The position numbers and the translations under genes are program-made. A DNA stretch of 64,000 nucleotides from Nitrosopolaris sp035691865 (GTDB lineage: Archaea; Thermoproteota; Nitrososphaeria; Nitrososphaerales; Nitrososphaeraceae). Each line of letters starts with the position of its first letter. Position 1 is the first letter of the stretch. The stretch is taken from positions 9,457-73,456 of the forward strand of contig DASSIM010000148.1 of assembly GCA_035691865.1 (NCBI GenBank), read 5' to 3'. Below, in pieces: positions 18,477-27,683 of this stretch. Below the pieces are notes generated by a model. It was given only the letters and a program-made list of their open reading frames with translations, searched no databases and was not told the origin of the DNA.

Positions 18477-19103
18477 TCAAGAAACATTTCTTTTCTTTTT
18501 CAGCACGAAGAAGGTTTCGAAAGGGCCTGGGATATTTCTAAGTCCAGAAAGGATACCTAAACTTCTTAGCTCAAATTGATTTGAAATTTTCGATTTTGTA
18601 GTAGCGGAGACGATGATCTGTCCGCTATCACACATATCTGTTAACCTGCTTGCAATATTTACAGTAGTACCTAGCGCAGTAAATTGAGCTCTCCGTTTAG
18701 TTCCTATATTGCCAACAATGGCATAACCTGTATTAATTCCGCACTTCAATCCGATGGTTATTGTATGTGGAACATGTTTTTCCCATATACGTATCCATTT
18801 TGTTTGGAGATCTTTGAACCGTTCTCTTAATTCAAGAGCTGCCGCAACAGCACGAATAGCATTCCCTCTACATTCTCTGGATTTACTTTCAAATCCAAAA
18901 AGACCCATTACCCCATCTCCCATGTACTTGTCCAATATTCCACCATATTCAAAAATTATTTCTCTTGCCATGTCAAAAAATTCCCTCAAAAATGGAACAA
19001 GAGAAGTCGAATAAGTCTTAAGAATGTCACACAATTTGGAAAATCCCTTTATGTCCCAAAAAACTACAGTTAATAACTTTCCAGTCGTTTTAAAATCCCT
19101 CAC
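18477..19103 (-). CDS. Class III nucleotidyl cyclase (adenylate/guanylate cyclase catalytic domain)
   Basis: 208 aa, GTG start. Nearly all of it is one catalytic domain. First metal Asp lies in VVFWDIKGFSKL (~17), second in KYMGDGVMGLFGF (~62), and the transition-state Asn and Arg in TTVNIASRL. The position that reads Asp in many cyclases is Thr here (FTALGTTVN), as in some bacterial adenylyl cyclases. So cAMP from ATP is more likely than cGMP, though unproven. No sensor or HAMP domain is attached. The start overlaps the stop of the upstream 60-aa gene by 4 nt, so the two products are probably made together. Confidence 0.88.
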   Translation of the reverse strand: MRDFKTTGKLLTVVFWDIKGFSKLCDILKTYSTSLVPFLREFFDMAREIIFEYGGILDKYMGDGVMGLFGFESKSRECRGNAIRAVAAALELRERFKDLQTKWIRIWEKHVPHTITIGLKCGINTGYAIVGNIGTKRRAQFTALGTTVNIASRLTDMCDSGQIIVSATTKSKISNQFELRSLGILSGLRNIPGPFETFFVLKKKRNVS

Positions 19104-19282
19104 CTTTCACACAAACCTTTTGAATAATCCTGAATGAATACAGAATCCTGTATGCCATCAGTCATAGGTTCGTTCTTGTCCTCTACAACTGTGTATATTC
19201 TGGATTTTTTGCGTATAGTTATCGAATATAGCTCGATTTCAGATCCGTCTTCCAGTTTCAAGGGGGTAGCTTTTTGAGACAT
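19100..19282 (-). CDS. 60-aa protein translationally coupled to the cyclase
   Basis: ATG 19282 to a TGA that overlaps the cyclase GTG by 4 nt. Starts MSQKATPLKLEDGSEIELYS, with alternating strands that suggest a small beta-rich fold, and ends basic. The close coupling makes it a candidate partner or regulator of the cyclase, which itself lacks a sensor domain. The opening (xLEDGxxI) loosely resembles small effector-associated domains; I do not claim homology. Confidence 0.6.
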   Translation of the reverse strand: MSQKATPLKLEDGSEIELYSITIRKKSRIYTVVEDKNEPMTDGIQDSVFIQDYSKGLCER

Positions 19283-19449
19283 AGTTTCTTCCTTTGGATA
19301 TTCTGTAACCGTTTTTCCTCCCTTATAGCCAAGGGAGCTACCTTAGGATAGGGAGAGGGAGGATTTTCAATAATTGGTAATATACCGTACTTGTCAGGTA
19401 CTATATGATAGTTTTCGTTTGCGACGATCTGTATCCCCTTGGAAATACT
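19258..19449 (-). pseudogene. Coding-like open frame without a start codon
   Basis: Open for 63 codons on the reverse strand, ending at TGA 19258-19260 inside the first codons of the 60-aa gene. It reads ISKGIQIVANENYHIVPDKY then a proline-rich, basic tail. It lacks ATG, GTG or TTG and begins right after a stop, so it is probably the surviving C-terminal end of a lost gene. Confidence 0.35.
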
Positions 19450-19651
19450 TCAGCCGCAGTTTTTAATCACGTGACAAGCCAACAGATAGATCTTCCTCTG
19501 TTTTAGTGGGTAATTTTAGAATAATCACAAACTCGTAATTCAGGTTCATTTGACGCAGAATGCTTTATCCAGTTTATTAACAAATAAGGATCTTAATTTT
19601 TCGCCGAGGCACGCTTGTCTTCTTGGGTCAGAGTGGTACCAGTGAGAGATC

Positions 19652-20062
19652 TCAAACTCTCCTCCCTCTCCTTCCTCCGGGCTTTCGTGTTGTGTCATGA
19701 GGAACTGGAGTAACGTCATCAATTCGACCAATTCGGAAACCCGCCCGTGCCAAAGCTCTAATTGCTGCTTGAGCGCCTGGGCCTGGAATCCTCGGGCCCA
19801 CACCCCCAACTGCTCTTACGCGTATATGAAGGGCTGTAATCCCTTTTGTTTTGGCTGCATCGGCAGCGGCAACTGCAGATTTCATAGCAGCGTACGGTGA
19901 AGATTCGTATCGATCGGCTGTTACATGTCTCCCTCCAGAACTGAAAGAAACTGTTTCAGCGCCGCTAACATCTGTTATATGGACTAGTGTATTGTTATAA
20001 CTACTGAAAATATGGGCTACGCCCCACTTATATTGCGTAACTTCAGTGATATCTGTGGACAT
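19652..20062 (-). CDS. rps11: 30S ribosomal protein uS11
   Basis: 136 aa from ATG. Platform protein of the small subunit, contacting 16S rRNA near the mRNA exit. Typical landmarks: WGVAHIFSSYNNTLVHITD, GGRHVTADRYESSPYAAM, the IRVRAVGGVGPRIPGPGAQA core, and the basic C terminus TRKPGGRRGRRV. It stands alone here; in many archaea rps11 sits with rps13, rps4 and rpoD. The upstream flank is a graveyard of broken genes. Confidence 0.97.
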   Translation of the reverse strand: MSTDITEVTQYKWGVAHIFSSYNNTLVHITDVSGAETVSFSSGGRHVTADRYESSPYAAMKSAVAAADAAKTKGITALHIRVRAVGGVGPRIPGPGAQAAIRALARAGFRIGRIDDVTPVPHDTTRKPGGRRGRRV

Positions 20063-21672
20063 GAATAGAGAGGTATTTTTATTTCATGGCGGTTATATTA
20101 ACGTAGTTGGAAATGCGAATATTCTTAATGCTGTTATCAAAGATTAAACCAAAATTAAGTGGTAAGGTGACCCCCAACACCATGAAATGACCATATAACA
20201 TCAGATATTGACTCATTTAAAGAGATTGATATCATGCCCAAACTCACTTTGTTAAAGTGGAGAAACATTTTTCCTGCCAACACCTCCAAAAAAATAAGCT
20301 ACTTTACTCCCTCTCCTATAATTGACATAGTGTGTCTTAGATTATTCTATAGGAATAATGGCAATGAGGTAGATTGGGCTAGCCTGGATGAGGGTTACTA
20401 AGTATCGATAAGAAAAAATGAAGGAACAAAGTGATGGGATAATGCTAAATTAGTTTGAATAAGGGTTGATTCATACTATATTTGAGACATGAGATTAGGG
20501 AAATGAGAGTATTTGGTCGCTGGAGAGAAGAATAGTAATAACATCCCAGTTTCAGAATTTGATGGTAATAGAAGATATTCCAAGCCTACTGTATGGCAAA
20601 AACGTAATCTATATAAGGACATCGTGGGTTTCGACGATGCAAAAGAACTGTTTGAAACGTCTATAATGGCAGACAAGCCAGTACATCTACTCCTGGTATG
20701 ACCACCTGAATCTGATGGAGTCCGGTATCTTATCTGAATTACAACACAATAAAAAAAGAATAACTCAACTGAAGACATGGGTTTATGCCGCATATAATAA
20801 TACTGAGAGGCTATTACCGCCACCTTTAACCAGATTTAGAGAGATGCATTTCAAGCCACATACGGAGGAAGAATTTGTAAATATTGCTGTGGAAATTTAA
20901 GATAGGGAGGAAGGTCTAGATAGAGATGTTGCTAGTATAATTGCCCACGCAGTATTCACTAGACTCGAAAGTACAACACTAGAGAGTGTGTAAGAATAGC
21001 ACGATTAACACATGGTGATATTGATGCTTGTAAATTTGATAAGATCAGAGACCTTTGCAAAACATGGTATTGGTCCAGGCAAAACTAAACAGGTTTAAAA
21101 AAAGTTTGGTTAATGTGGTACCCTTGTGATGAGGCTACCCTCGATGCCGGTAATGCCGAAGCTAGGCTACTGATGACGATCATCGTAGGTATAACGTGAT
21201 AGGTTGTTAGACATGGTTGAGGAAGGCTACTTTGTTTCTCCTACTAGTTAGGATCAAAATCTTTAGGTTTTGCAGATGGTATCGACCGCGTTGTTATGTT
21301 GCCGAGATTTTATGTAAAGGAGATATCGGAATTTTCCTTGTTTGTGAGCGGCCAACTAAAATCATCCAGTAAAATGGGGCGATACTGAGACATACACCCA
21401 GTCTGCGACGGCTATTTACCGAACGAGTATTAGATCATAGACGATATCGGCATTGTTTTGAATTCCATATGGATTTAAAAAGATCACGGTACAATTATCT
21501 GTAGAAGTGTTGCTAAGGATACCAACGACAACAGCAGTTATTTATCGAGGTTTCTGCCGAATGAATGGGAAACGGCGGCGTCTTACCCCCGCACTATTAC
21601 GTGGTCCAATATTATAGCCCGATATTTAGCAATTGTACATTCAAAAAAATGCCCTCCAATAATAAGTAACCA
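20063..21672. other. 1.6-kb gene-free stretch holding degraded coding sequence
   Basis: No intact gene. Plus-strand remains of an AAA ATPase occupy ~20513-21080. From ~21120 to 21670 other coding-like runs occur, e.g. an open stretch IDRVVMLPRFYVKEISEFSL near 21275-21390 and another near 21488-21670, both unidentified and interrupted. Confidence 0.45.
20513..21080 (+). pseudogene. Broken AAA-family ATPase with internal deletion
   Basis: The N-terminal part reads YKDIVGFDDAKELFETSIMA ... DKPVHLLLV, the strand just before a Walker A loop. A stop and PP follow, and the frame then jumps directly to LNLMESGILSELQHNKKR, the end of the Walker B/sensor region. So Walker A through Walker B is deleted at ~20701-20715. 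Reading goes on through LKTWVYAAYNNTERLLPPPL and FREMHFKPHTEEEFVNIAVE. It passes an in-frame stop at 20898, shifts frame near 20990 (VRIARLTHGDIDACKF), and stops near 21086. At least four lesions make it non-functional. The parent is a MoxR/RuvB-like AAA ATPase. Confidence 0.8.
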
Positions 21673-22683
21673 CTAACCGGATTTTCTCCTATCATTTAGG
21701 TGAACATAACCCGTATTTTCGAGCTGAACGCGTTTTCCTGTCTTTCTATCCAAAAGAAATACTTTCGACTCTCCTTTTTCTACCTTGCCAATTATCAACA
21801 ATTTCAAATTTAGACGTCGGGCCGTAGCCTTCGCTTTCTTCAAATTTGCCCGCGAAATAGTCCCTACAATTTCATATTCCTCTCCACCGCAAAAAATCAA
21901 TCGTTTATAATCTAGATGATTGTTTCTAGCAAAATTGAATACACCTTTTGCTGACGGAATATTATCAATCACAAAGTTAGCATTGCTTTGTCTTGCAAGT
22001 TCATAAAGGGTGATGCTTAAACCGTCACTTGAATCCATTGATGCCGAGAAATATTTTGCAAGAGATATGCCAAACTTTTGCGCAGGTTTGGGCTTCTTCA
22101 CGGACGTTATAGCATTATTTTTGAATTCACCGGAAGCTGTTGCTTTTTTCGTAAGAATTTTCAGTCCGGATAACGTATACCCAAATTCTCCCGAAACGAC
22201 TACCAAGTCGCCAGGTTTTGCACCATTTCTGCCTGGAAGTTCTGATACATAATTCTCTGAAAATCCTATCATACTGCAGTCGATAATTAGCTCTTTAGAT
22301 TCGTTAGTATCGCCACCCACTATCTTGACACCAAATTCCTTGGAAGCAATTTGAAACCCGTTTGCCAGATCCTCAATCTCAGTCTTAGAATATTTCTTTG
22401 GAATCCCCACAGAAATTACCGATACGTATGGTTTTATACCTTTTGCTGATAGATCACTGACACAGGCAGATATGCTCTTCCTAGCAATCTGCCAAGGGTA
22501 CATTCCTTGAGGCACATCAGTACTCTCGACTAACATATCACATTTTATGATGAGACTCTTCATGCGTTTCATGTTTCGCAGGGAAACGATCGATACGTCA
22601 TCATCCCTTCTTCCATTATTACCCCTCAGACCGAGATTAGAAACAAAAATATCGATAATCGCTCGTTCATTTAAGACGCTCAT
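21673..22683 (-). CDS. thiL: Thiamine-monophosphate kinase
   Basis: 336 aa. Phosphorylates thiamine monophosphate to thiamine diphosphate, the last cofactor step. PurM/ThiL fold signatures: RRDDDVSIV acidic metal site, KCDMLVESTDVP, ISACVSDLSAKG, VGGDTNES, and ASMDSSDGLS in the C-terminal domain. ATG at 22683 lies within the last codons of the upstream glmM-like gene (17-nt overlap), so the two are co-translated. No other thi gene is in the window. Confidence 0.95.
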   Translation of the reverse strand: MSVLNERAIIDIFVSNLGLRGNNGRRDDDVSIVSLRNMKRMKSLIIKCDMLVESTDVPQGMYPWQIARKSISACVSDLSAKGIKPYVSVISVGIPKKYSKTEIEDLANGFQIASKEFGVKIVGGDTNESKELIIDCSMIGFSENYVSELPGRNGAKPGDLVVVSGEFGYTLSGLKILTKKATASGEFKNNAITSVKKPKPAQKFGISLAKYFSASMDSSDGLSITLYELARQSNANFVIDNIPSAKGVFNFARNNHLDYKRLIFCGGEEYEIVGTISRANLKKAKATARRLNLKLLIIGKVEKGESKVFLLDRKTGKRVQLENTGYVHLNDRRKSG

Positions 22684-23980
22684 AAATTAGGTTGACCTTG
22701 TCCATTACCTTCTTGTGAAGAGATTGTGCATTGTTAGCTTTTGATTCAACTGATATTCTAATCGCATCTTCAGTATTTGATGGTCTTACAAGCACCCAGG
22801 AATCTTCATCAAATGTTGCTTTAACACCATCGATCATCAAAATTTGAGATGATTCTGATCCGAATTGATCAAGTAGTTTATCGAGCAATTTCAGATGTAC
22901 AGTAGAATTGACAGAGATTTTTGATCTGATTTGGACATACTCCGAAGCCAATCTCAGACATTCGTTTACCGTTACCTGATCCAACGAAGAAACCGTCGCA
23001 GCTGCCAAAAATCCATCCCTGCACATATTGAATTTGGGCATAATGAATCCTGCGCTGCTTCCCTCGCCTCCGGCATCTGCGTCAAGTTCTAACATTTTCT
23101 TAACAACATTTGCCTCGCCGACTTTAGAATATTCAACTCTCCCATTATGCCACTTTATTAATTTCTCTATAGAAACACTAGTATCTATACTAGTTACAAA
23201 TTTTTTCATTCCCATCTTGATAGCACCGGCTATGCATAGCAACAGCGTTGAATCGGGATTCAATTTCTCGCCTTTGCTATTAACTACTACGAGTCTATCT
23301 CCATCCAAATCAAAAGCAAATCCGAAGTCTAGCTCATTTTCATGTACTAAAGTGCGCAATTCATTTAAAGCGTCGATAGTAGGATCGGGACCTCTTGACG
23401 ATATTCCAGGGACATCGTTAACACAATAGAATTTGTGCCCGAGTTTTTTAAAGAGCCCCCCGACATAATTGCATGTGGCGCCTCCGCCGAGGTCAAACCC
23501 TAATGTAACCGCTCTGCTTGCTCCTGTTTCGACCACCAACTCAAAAATTTCGTTCAAATATTCTGACACTATATCATATGATTTGCCATATTTGTATGAT
23601 GTAGAAGTGGTACCTTTCAGCATAAGATCCAATTCATTCTCATAGATCCCTCTCCCATCAACTACGAACTTTAGTCCATTCCACTCCATCGGGTTGTGCG
23701 AAGCTGTGACGACCACCCCAGCTCCATATTTCCTTGCCTCCCTAAATAGCATAGGAGTGGGGGCTACATCGAGAACGTAGACATCAATCCCCTGCTCCAT
23801 CAAACTAGCCGAAACAGTTTGGAAAAGTATTTTTCCTGAATCCCTAGTATCTCTTGCTAGCACGCATTTCTCTCTTGGTCTAATTAAGCAAGAAGCGAAT
23901 AATCTACTAAATTTGATGACTTCATGCAAATTTAGGTCTTTACCATAAACTCCCCTAATGCCAGAGATTGAAACCTTCAT
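22667..23980 (-). CDS. Phosphohexomutase (phosphoglucosamine/phosphomannomutase family, GlmM-like)
   Basis: 437 aa, four-domain alpha-D-phosphohexomutase. Active-site phosphoserine loop TASHNPMEWNGLK (~93-105), metal loop FDLDGDRLVVV, sugar-binding GEGSSAGF, and phosphate-binding VRPSNTEDAIR near the C terminus are all present. SISGIRGVYG opens the protein in the GlmM manner. It likely interconverts glucosamine-6-P and glucosamine-1-P, feeding UDP-GlcNAc; a GlmS gene at 59-61 kb makes the substrate. Phosphomannomutase activity is an alternative. Overlaps thiL. Confidence 0.9.
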   Translation of the reverse strand: MKVSISGIRGVYGKDLNLHEVIKFSRLFASCLIRPREKCVLARDTRDSGKILFQTVSASLMEQGIDVYVLDVAPTPMLFREARKYGAGVVVTASHNPMEWNGLKFVVDGRGIYENELDLMLKGTTSTSYKYGKSYDIVSEYLNEIFELVVETGASRAVTLGFDLGGGATCNYVGGLFKKLGHKFYCVNDVPGISSRGPDPTIDALNELRTLVHENELDFGFAFDLDGDRLVVVNSKGEKLNPDSTLLLCIAGAIKMGMKKFVTSIDTSVSIEKLIKWHNGRVEYSKVGEANVVKKMLELDADAGGEGSSAGFIMPKFNMCRDGFLAAATVSSLDQVTVNECLRLASEYVQIRSKISVNSTVHLKLLDKLLDQFGSESSQILMIDGVKATFDEDSWVLVRPSNTEDAIRISVESKANNAQSLHKKVMDKVNLIYERLK

Positions 23981-24045
23981 ATTATTTACGACTAAAGACC
24001 CGTGATATTTAATTTATCTTCATTTTTTCTTAACGAGGACATGAA

Positions 24046-24056
24046 GAATTAAATAG
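24046..24056 (+). promoter_or_regulatory. Box A of tRNA-Thr
   Basis: GAATTAAATAG lies 28-38 nt before the tRNA, correct archaeal spacing. Confidence 0.45.
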
Positions 24057-24083
24057 TGAATGATCAACTGCCTCTATTTGATC

Positions 24084-24157
24084 GCCCTAGTAGCTCAGCC
24101 TGGCAGAGCGAAGGTTTCGTAAACCTTAGGTCGTGGGTCCAAATCCCGCCTAGGGCT
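24084..24157 (+). tRNA. tRNA-Thr (anticodon CGT)
   Basis: Acceptor GCCCTAG/CTAGGGC pairs fully. D arm GCTC/GAGC. Anticodon stem AAGGT/ACCTT with loop TTCGTAA gives CGT. T arm GTGGG-TCCAAAT-CCCGC. Discriminator T73 is the archaeal threonine identity base. No intron; CCA not encoded. Confidence 0.95.
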
Positions 24158-24648
24158 AACACATGTAATCTTAAACTAATTCGTAAATGACAAAGTGCTG
24201 CGAGAGAATACAACGGACTTTAATTATAGCGTTCTGTTGGATAGCAATCCGGTATAAATAGTGATATACTATTACACACAATTACCCTTCCCGGCAGTTA
24301 TTTCAACATAAAAGAAGTTCTAATAAGACCACCGATGTTGAAATAGTTAGCCCTCTTGCTTATCTCGTTGTTTTTTCAAATGGTAGGTTCATGCAACAAC
24401 ACAAAAATAATTGTCTCACCAAATATGATGGAAACATCTTCCGCAGTTCAATAATATATTTCATTTTTGCATCTGTATTGATGCAAATAGGATCGAAAGA
24501 CATGAAATTATTACTACTTTCGACTAGTCTTTTCAGAAATAAGTCGCCAATGTGAATATTAAACAACTGAGTTAGTTCTAGGTAAAATAATAACTTTAGC
24601 TAGAGATTAGACACGACAGTTTGCTACATAACATCTCGATGATGTAGT
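24158..24648. other. Intergenic region with one doubtful ORF
   Basis: A TTG-initiated 68-codon reverse frame (24360-24566; starts MFNIHIGDLFLKRLVESSNN) looks coding-like but has a Cys-rich, Phe/Leu-rich end and no recognised family. It could be a gene fragment. Nothing else seen. Confidence 0.3.
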
Positions 24649-24951
24649 TCAGACAGAATACATTATCCCCCCAGATACAATCGGAACAAACTCCACACTG
24701 GCCAGCTCCTTAATTCTAGCAATAATTGCATTAAACCAAAGGCTATCAATTCCTTGGCTCCAAATAGTTATCTTCTTGTATTGTCTCTTCACGCCGCCGT
24801 GGAAGAAGCCATTACAATCCTCTACCGTTATGTTGCAATACTTCTGACTCACTTCTTCAATGACGTTCTCTGCCTCAGCAGGCAAATATAGAATAGTCAA
24901 AGTAGGAAATGGAATCGTATTTGAAGCGGTCGATGATGTATCTTCGGCCAT
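24649..24951 (-). CDS. Hypothetical protein, 100 aa
   Basis: ATG start. An N-terminal polar stretch leads to TLTILYLPAEAENVIEEVSQ, then CNITVEDCNGFFHGGVKRQ and a helix IIARIKELASVEF. The beta-alpha pattern suggests a small alpha/beta fold. No membrane segment. Monocistronic, with decayed sequence on one side. Function unknown. Confidence 0.5.
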   Translation of the reverse strand: MAEDTSSTASNTIPFPTLTILYLPAEAENVIEEVSQKYCNITVEDCNGFFHGGVKRQYKKITIWSQGIDSLWFNAIIARIKELASVEFVPIVSGGIMYSV

Positions 24952-25073
24952 TAGTGTATATCTACTTCTAAATTACCGAGCCCAATATCTGGATTTCGTG
25001 CGAATCGTTAGTAATAAGTTAACAAATGGGTCGTTACTTATCATAAATTGTCAGTCCTCACTCCCGGGTTAAA

Positions 25074-25540
25074 CCAAATACTAGGTCTTGAATTAATGAC
25101 ATGTACGAGTGGAACAACATGTGCCCAATCTACAAGATCCTTTAAAGCAAATTGGCCATGAAGGGTTTGGATAGTATCCAAAATTTCATACCATAATATT
25201 TCTACCTCCCACACTGGAATAATTCTGAGCAGCTTCCTTTCTCATGCTACTGCAATTTTTATTATCCAGCCTGTTAAGCAGTTGCTGGATTCCGGCACTT
25301 TGAGCCGTGATGCTTGCATCAGCAATCACAACCAGTAGTTCATGACAAGCTTACACTCTGGCTGCCCATCTCAAAGTTGTCATTGTTTTCGCAATTGGGA
25401 AATACACAGATTGCTCAAAATTATTTAGGTCATAAAATAGCAAGTTTCAAGTCTTCGTTGGTATAGATTCCTGCGGGATGATAGTTGGAGTCTGTTGGAA
25501 GCACAAACATCATGTTGTTATGTATCTCTACCCCCGAAAA
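25074..25540 (-). pseudogene. Decayed gene of unknown family
   Basis: Reverse-strand blocks in shifting frames are too long and protein-like to be chance. They run MMFVLPTDSNYHPAGIYTNE, then EQSVYFPIAKTMTTLRWAAR, a stop, then ACHELLVVIADASITAQSAG continuing for ~35 more codons, then WYEILDTIQTLHGQFALKDL. At least three frame changes and one stop are needed to join them. Parent family not recognised. Confidence 0.5.
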
Positions 25541-25582
25541 GATGAGACGAATAGATTAGCGGCAACAAGTTTTGTAGACGGC

Positions 25583-26380
25583 CTAACCGAACGCCTGTAA
25601 TATTTTATAGAAACTGGATCTAGTTTGATTCCATTTATACATCCTCAGTAATTGAATAATGCCTTCTCGCTCAAAAAGTATTCTGTCATTGACCCGCCTT
25701 GAAACTTTGCCGTGTAGTAACAACGAATGAGCAGCCGCCGTAACATTGCGTGTCTTTCTATTTATGCTGGAAGTCTCAAAGTCTATAATGTGAACGTTAT
25801 CAATCTTTGAAACCAACACATGACGGTCTAAGCAACTTAGTTCTCCATGGTCGAGATTTGCCATATCTAAGCTATAACATTGCTCCAGCGTACTTATTAC
25901 AACCTTGCGAACTTGGTCAGCATTAATATTTTTGTTATTAAGCCAACCAATTATGTTACACCCATCTATAAACTCCATTAAAATAAAATTTTCGGAGTGT
26001 GCGTAAATGTATGGCCCAACACCGGCTGAATTTGCAATTTTATGCAGCTTGACCTCTCGCTCCATAGATTTGCGATTTGCATCGATTCTTCGGATTTTGA
26101 GAGCGTAGGTTTTTCTATCGTTGGATTCGACCTTCACCACTAAACCCACGCCACCCTTTCCCAGAATACTAAATTTGCCAATTTTCGTGGTTCCAACGGG
26201 TAAAATTGAGTTAACGCCCATATTTTCTAACTCATTCAAACGACCGCCATATTCTCTGTCGTTGATTTGTCTTGGATACGAAATGACAGGAACAAGATCA
26301 GGACAATTTAGATCGACTTTATTACAAAATGCGTTGGTCCGACGTGATAAGATCCCTAACTGCCTCCTTTGCGAGCCCAT
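25583..26380 (-). CDS. COG2112-type archaeal protein kinase-like protein
   Basis: 265 aa. The small kinase fold is recognisable: glycine loop GKGGVGLVVKV (~74-84), invariant lysine ALKIRR, then the catalytic loop LDHGELS and metal-binding IIDFETSS. HGEL replaces the usual HGD, and DFE the DFG motif; this is the pattern of the archaeal COG2112 kinase family, so it is not decay. The ATG (26380) lies inside the 3' end of cca with 59 nt overlap. Gene order thpR-cca-kinase suggests a tie to RNA metabolism, substrate unknown. Confidence 0.8.
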   Translation of the reverse strand: MGSQRRQLGILSRRTNAFCNKVDLNCPDLVPVISYPRQINDREYGGRLNELENMGVNSILPVGTTKIGKFSILGKGGVGLVVKVESNDRKTYALKIRRIDANRKSMEREVKLHKIANSAGVGPYIYAHSENFILMEFIDGCNIIGWLNNKNINADQVRKVVISTLEQCYSLDMANLDHGELSCLDRHVLVSKIDNVHIIDFETSSINRKTRNVTAAAHSLLLHGKVSRRVNDRILFEREGIIQLLRMYKWNQTRSSFYKILQAFG

Positions 26381-27683
26381 TTATCTCTTGCTCATCGCCA
26401 GAATATATACGAAACAACCTTTGGATGTCTCCCTTTAGTCCCTTAGTTATACCTGTACTTTCGATTTTCTTGGCCAACAGTAATCTCAGGAAATGTTTTG
26501 CATTTGTGCTTTCCCTTTGAATTACAGTTGAAACCCTCATTTCGCTGTCAGCCCAGGCGATTAACGATTTCTTCTGATTTTTTAAGATAAAATTGGCTGT
26601 TTCTTTTCTCATAAATATCTTCGGGCCGACTTTTTGTGTGTAAGTAGACAATGTAACGGATTCTAATAAGAATACAAAGATAGCAGTTTCTTGTTGATCC
26701 GTTGCACAAATACTTTTAATGACTCTAAAATCCGCAAGTTCTAATTGCTTGGAAATTGCATTAAGGCTTCTTTTAAGCTGTCCCCAGATGACATCAGGAC
26801 TACGTCTTTTATAACTGAATTCGATTATAACTAAATTAGGATAAAGTCCCTCACAAATTCCAGAGAACTTTTTTTCTAATTTGATGAAAAAATCAAAGGA
26901 TGGCTTTGCCAAGAATGATCTGGCAGCGAGTACCAACTTGCCAACACTTTCAGCCGAAATAGCCGTCCCTAAATTTCTTCTATGATCAATGGGATCGATT
27001 ATGATTAGCTGACTTTCAAAATTCTTGACACTTTGTTCATCGGGCTTATCTATCGAAATCAGATTATTTTGAGCCCCTATATCTGCCATTGCACGCAGCA
27101 GGGACTCAAACGTACCATATTTTAAGATCATAATTTCAGCGACGTAGCCACTAAACCCTTCGGTAGCAATATCTGCTCCGTATATACCGACGGATTTCAA
27201 AAACGTCTTCAGTAGCCTTACCTGGTTCTTTTTTTTGTCGTCTAAATTGTTTTTTATATACTCAGTATGGAAAGGCGATCTGTCTGCAGCGCTTTTCCAT
27301 TTACCCTTCAGTACGTCGTAACAAGGAACTACATTGACTCGAATTCCATTGATAACTGCTTCAACATATGGATGATCAGAATAACGAAGATATGGATGGT
27401 ATTCTTTAAGCGACTGCAGCCCTACTTGCACGCCAAGTTGTCCAAACTCTTTATCCTTGACTGAGGTATCAATTTTGATGAAAATGTCAATATCTACTTC
27501 GTCCTTTAACCATGTTCCTTTAGCAAACGATCCTCCAAATACGATATCCACTATGTTGGGAGAAGTGTAACCTCTCACAAGGTTCTTTGTTTCAATTGCG
27601 ACCTTCGTTAGTTTTTCCGCATCTTCAGCTGAGGGCTGGCATTGCTCTAGAGCTTGTGAAATAATATTGTTAATACTTTTCAT
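26322..27683 (-). CDS. cca: CCA-adding tRNA nucleotidyltransferase, archaeal class I
   Basis: 453 aa from ATG. Adds CCA to tRNA 3' ends without a nucleic-acid template. The pol-beta nucleotidyltransferase head shows GGSFAKGTWLKDEVDIDIFI with the two metal aspartates, and a third carboxylate region near VEAVINGIRVNVVPCYDV. Central and tail tRNA-binding domains bring it to the usual archaeal length (~440-460). It starts within the 4-nt overlap ATGA of thpR. tRNA-Thr and tRNA-Ser in the window lack encoded CCA, so the enzyme is needed for their maturation. Confidence 0.96.
   Translation of the reverse strand: MKSINNIISQALEQCQPSAEDAEKLTKVAIETKNLVRGYTSPNIVDIVFGGSFAKGTWLKDEVDIDIFIKIDTSVKDKEFGQLGVQVGLQSLKEYHPYLRYSDHPYVEAVINGIRVNVVPCYDVLKGKWKSAADRSPFHTEYIKNNLDDKKKNQVRLLKTFLKSVGIYGADIATEGFSGYVAEIMILKYGTFESLLRAMADIGAQNNLISIDKPDEQSVKNFESQLIIIDPIDHRRNLGTAISAESVGKLVLAARSFLAKPSFDFFIKLEKKFSGICEGLYPNLVIIEFSYKRRSPDVIWGQLKRSLNAISKQLELADFRVIKSICATDQQETAIFVFLLESVTLSTYTQKVGPKIFMRKETANFILKNQKKSLIAWADSEMRVSTVIQRESTNAKHFLRLLLAKKIESTGITKGLKGDIQRLFRIYSGDEQEINGLAKEAVRDLITSDQRIL

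Noticed and set aside
19546..19809. Reverse frame overlapping the 3' end of rps11
   Set aside because: It is an out-of-frame shadow of the uS11 coding sequence.
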